Of a DNA stretch of 8,994 nt, positions 7,241 to 8,994 are shown piece by piece. Positions within the stretch are counted from its first letter, which is position 1; each line of letters opens with the position of its first letter. The stretch lies in contig DYOK01000107.1 of NCBI GenBank assembly GCA_020720565.1, positions 1-8,994 of the forward strand. The letters are read 5' to 3'. The translations under genes and the position numbers were made by a program. The stretch is from Acetofilamentum sp. Its GTDB lineage: Bacteria > Bacteroidota > Bacteroidia > Bacteroidales > JAFGXI01. The notes under the pieces were generated by a model. It was not told the origin of the DNA, did no database searches, and worked only from the letters and a program-made list of their open reading frames with translations.

Positions 7241-8326
7241 TTAATCGAATTCGACATTCAATTGGCTGATAAGGTAAGGATTATATGGGGTTAAGCTTCC
7301 AATTTTATTTTGAATAGTTTGGTACGATGAATTTGGAGCTGTTTCGCCTTGAACAAAACCACCAGCATTAAAATAACCAGGAGCTTCGGTGTGATATAGG
7401 TAGCGATCGATATCTGCTTGAGCGTACCCTAAAGTTGCAATTTGATTACTAAACACAGTTCGTATGGCATTGTCAACTAAAATGGTTGTTCTATTAGTGG
7501 AGTTCAAAGTGTTCGAGGGTAAGCCCACTTCGGCTACGCCAATATTCAATGTGCGGTCAGAGGCGGCTACAAAGGCCCAATCAAAACCAGTTTGGTTGGT
7601 GAAAAAGTTAGCGTTTGGATGGTCAGAATTTCCATATACTTCGACAATATCGCCAGTTCGACCCACAAACATTTTGATGTTTTTGGCATAAAAATGATCC
7701 ATATTCACATTGTTTAAGTTAGCGATACTTACAATCATGTGTTTTTCGTAACCCATATTGCCAGTTTCACTGTAATCAACTCTAATTATAGCATCAGCTT
7801 GATTTAGATTTTCGTCTCTATCGATGTTGTAGGGTTTTAATATTGCAATGCCTTCGATTGAGGTTCGATTCCAAAACACTTGCAGGGCTTTTCCTCCGTC
7901 GGCATTGGTTTCGGATTGTGCATCGGTCACTGAAAGTTTAAACTCGTAGGTTTTTCCTTCGAATACTTGATTTTCGACAACAACCAAGTTTTTAGCTCTT
8001 TGGTCTTCGTTGCTGGTGTATGTCAAACTCATGGCATGGTTGATCTGGTATACCGATATGGCTGTTATAATCGACTGAACCATTAAACCGGCCTCTTCAC
8101 CAATGTGAATAAAACCACGTAAATTGCCATAAATCTGATTTCCATTAAGTGTATCGGATTGCGTTGCACGGCTTGAGCTCCCGCTACTGATGGCATCTGG
8201 AACATCGATTGAGAATGTGCTTGGAAGAATACTTTTGGTTTCTTCTTGTTCTTCGTTTTTGGTACATGAACTGGTCCAAAGTACGGTGGCCATTAGGGCA
8301 CTTGCCCAAATCAATTGTTTTTTCAT
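7241..8326 (-). CDS. Secreted lipoprotein of unknown function
   Basis: The protein has 361 residues. The N-terminus is a lipoprotein signal peptide: MKK, a hydrophobic core (about 5-17), then TSSC with C21 as the lipidated residue and the only cysteine in the protein. Directly after it comes an acidic run (NEEQEE, 24-29), which resembles the signal that sends Bacteroidota lipoproteins to the cell surface. A serine-rich linker (about 47-52) follows. The rest shows alternating hydrophobic residues typical of beta structure, with segments such as EGIAILKPYNIDRDENLNQA and YGNSDHPNANFF. I see no catalytic motif, sugar-binding module or C-terminal sorting domain. I do not recognise the family. No SusC/SusD-like partner is visible beside it. 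The gene appears monocistronic: a 161-nt leader region precedes it and a strong terminator follows. TCGA is less frequent here than in the plus-strand genes. Confidence 0.85.
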   Translation of the reverse strand: MKKQLIWASALMATVLWTSSCTKNEEQEETKSILPSTFSIDVPDAISSGSSSRATQSDTLNGNQIYGNLRGFIHIGEEAGLMVQSIITAISVYQINHAMSLTYTSNEDQRAKNLVVVENQVFEGKTYEFKLSVTDAQSETNADGGKALQVFWNRTSIEGIAILKPYNIDRDENLNQADAIIRVDYSETGNMGYEKHMIVSIANLNNVNMDHFYAKNIKMFVGRTGDIVEVYGNSDHPNANFFTNQTGFDWAFVAASDRTLNIGVAEVGLPSNTLNSTNRTTILVDNAIRTVFSNQIATLGYAQADIDRYLYHTEAPGYFNAGGFVQGETAPNSSYQTIQNKIGSLTPYNPYLISQLNVEFD

Positions 8327-8387
8327 ATTTCTAAATTTTTACGTTTTTAAATGTGGATGATATTTTCTCTTATGTCTGATAATGATA

Positions 8388-8423
8388 CACCAATGATATA
8401 TGCTTACCCCTATTAAGTTGGTG
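8388..8423. repeat. Inverted repeat upstream of the lipoprotein gene
   Basis: CACCAA (8388-8393) and TTGGTG (8418-8423) are perfect complements separated by 24 nt, 62 nt upstream of the lipoprotein start codon. The position would suit an operator or a leader hairpin, but 6-bp arms with a long spacer are weak evidence. I found no convincing TTG/TAnnTTTG promoter pair in the 8327-8487 gap. Confidence 0.25.
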
Positions 8424-8487
8424 AAAAATTTATAATAATTTTCCAATACATAGATATTCAATACATTACAGAAGTGCCTCGGCGGTA

Positions 8488-8994
8488 TTATTTCAAAATC
8501 CTTTCGATTTCTCTAATGTAAATCTCATTAGAATTAATCCCATTGTGTGATTGTCCTTTAAGGGGAAAGAGGGTATCGCCAGTTTTAAAATGTGCTTTGA
8601 GTTTGACCGAAGACTGATAATCGATTACTTCGTCTTGGTCGCCATGAAAAATAATGATAGGGCATTTCACCTTTTCAATGTATTGGTCGGTGCGGATTTT
8701 ATATCGAAGCATAAATGAGGGTACAACAGGCACATATTGATGGCTTAAATGGCTTAAACTATAATAAGGTGCTTTTAAAATAAGCCGTTTGGGATGATTT
8801 TCCGAAGCCAAATGTGCAGCCAAACCAGAGCCAATCGAAAAGCCGATAATGCTTATTTGATCTTCCTCATAGTAATGTGTTAATGAATCATACACAATTT
8901 GAATGTCGTTAAAAAGCTGCTTCTCGCTCTCAATCTGTCCGTCGCTTTTCCCAAAGCCGCGGTAATCTAAAATAAAAATATCGTATCCATTTTT
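8488..8994 (-). CDS. Alpha/beta hydrolase, C-terminal part, cut by the right edge
   Basis: An alpha/beta-hydrolase-fold enzyme; 168 residues are visible and the N-terminus lies outside the window. The frame stays open to the edge: codons before the GTG at 8893-8895 encode DYRGFGKSDG and other family-typical sequence, so that GTG is internal. Counting from the first visible codon: DYRGFGKSDG is at 10-19, the nucleophile elbow GFSIGSG at 51-57 with S53 as the likely nucleophile, the acid D121 in HGDQDEVI, and the base H150 in GQSHNG. The order Ser-Asp-His and the spacing fit a serine hydrolase (esterase, lipase or peptidase-like); substrate cannot be told. The missing part should hold the first strands and the oxyanion HG motif; any signal peptide would also be there, so location is unknown. 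It is on the same strand as the lipoprotein gene, 161 nt upstream of it, without an obvious terminator between them. Confidence 0.88.
   Translation of the reverse strand, partial: KNGYDIFILDYRGFGKSDGQIESEKQLFNDIQIVYDSLTHYYEEDQISIIGFSIGSGLAAHLASENHPKRLILKAPYYSLSHLSHQYVPVVPSFMLRYKIRTDQYIEKVKCPIIIFHGDQDEVIDYQSSVKLKAHFKTGDTLFPLKGQSHNGINSNEIYIREIERILK

Noticed and set aside
8327..8487. Promoter for the lipoprotein gene on the minus strand (TAAATTTT or TATCATTG as -7 box)
   Set aside because: Each candidate has a mismatch and no TTG at proper spacing.
8893..8895. GTG as the start codon of the alpha/beta hydrolase
   Set aside because: The frame is open upstream to the window edge and encodes the family-typical DYRGFGKSDG segment, so this GTG is an internal valine.

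Overview
This window looks like chromosomal DNA of a member of the phylum Bacteroidota. Three things point there. The three plus-strand housekeeping proteins read like Bacteroidota homologues. The start codons follow A/T-rich leaders without Shine-Dalgarno sequences. The lipoprotein has an acidic stretch right after its lipidated cysteine, like the surface-export signal of this phylum. Base composition is about 40% GC. I would not name a genus. No phage, insertion sequence, CRISPR array, tRNA or rRNA is visible.

Layout: the left edge (1-133, minus) holds the start of an unidentified gene divergent from mfd. Three complete plus-strand genes follow: mfd (186-3512, transcription-repair coupling factor), rlmD (3726-5132, 23S rRNA uracil-C5 methyltransferase) and uvrC (5287-7101, excision nuclease subunit). 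The gaps of 213 and 154 nt are long enough for separate promoters, so an operon is not assured. A convergent gap (7102-7240) with two hairpin terminators separates them from two minus-strand genes: an unrecognised secreted lipoprotein (7241-8326) and the C-terminal part of an alpha/beta hydrolase running off the right edge (8488-8994).

Function: Mfd and UvrC belong to one pathway. Mfd removes RNA polymerase stalled at DNA lesions and brings in UvrA; UvrC makes the two incisions. RlmD modifies ribosomal RNA and has no known role in repair. RlmD and UvrC both carry the four cysteines expected for an iron-sulfur cluster. The minus-strand genes show no evident link to repair.

I did not find a clear new multi-gene system. 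The most unusual signals are a short interrupted palindrome (GGTC-NNN-GACC) found three times, only in the leaders of mfd and rlmD; a strong excess of the tetranucleotide TCGA in the coding DNA, created by NTC|GAN codon junctions and serine TCG codons before A; and the lipoprotein of unknown function.
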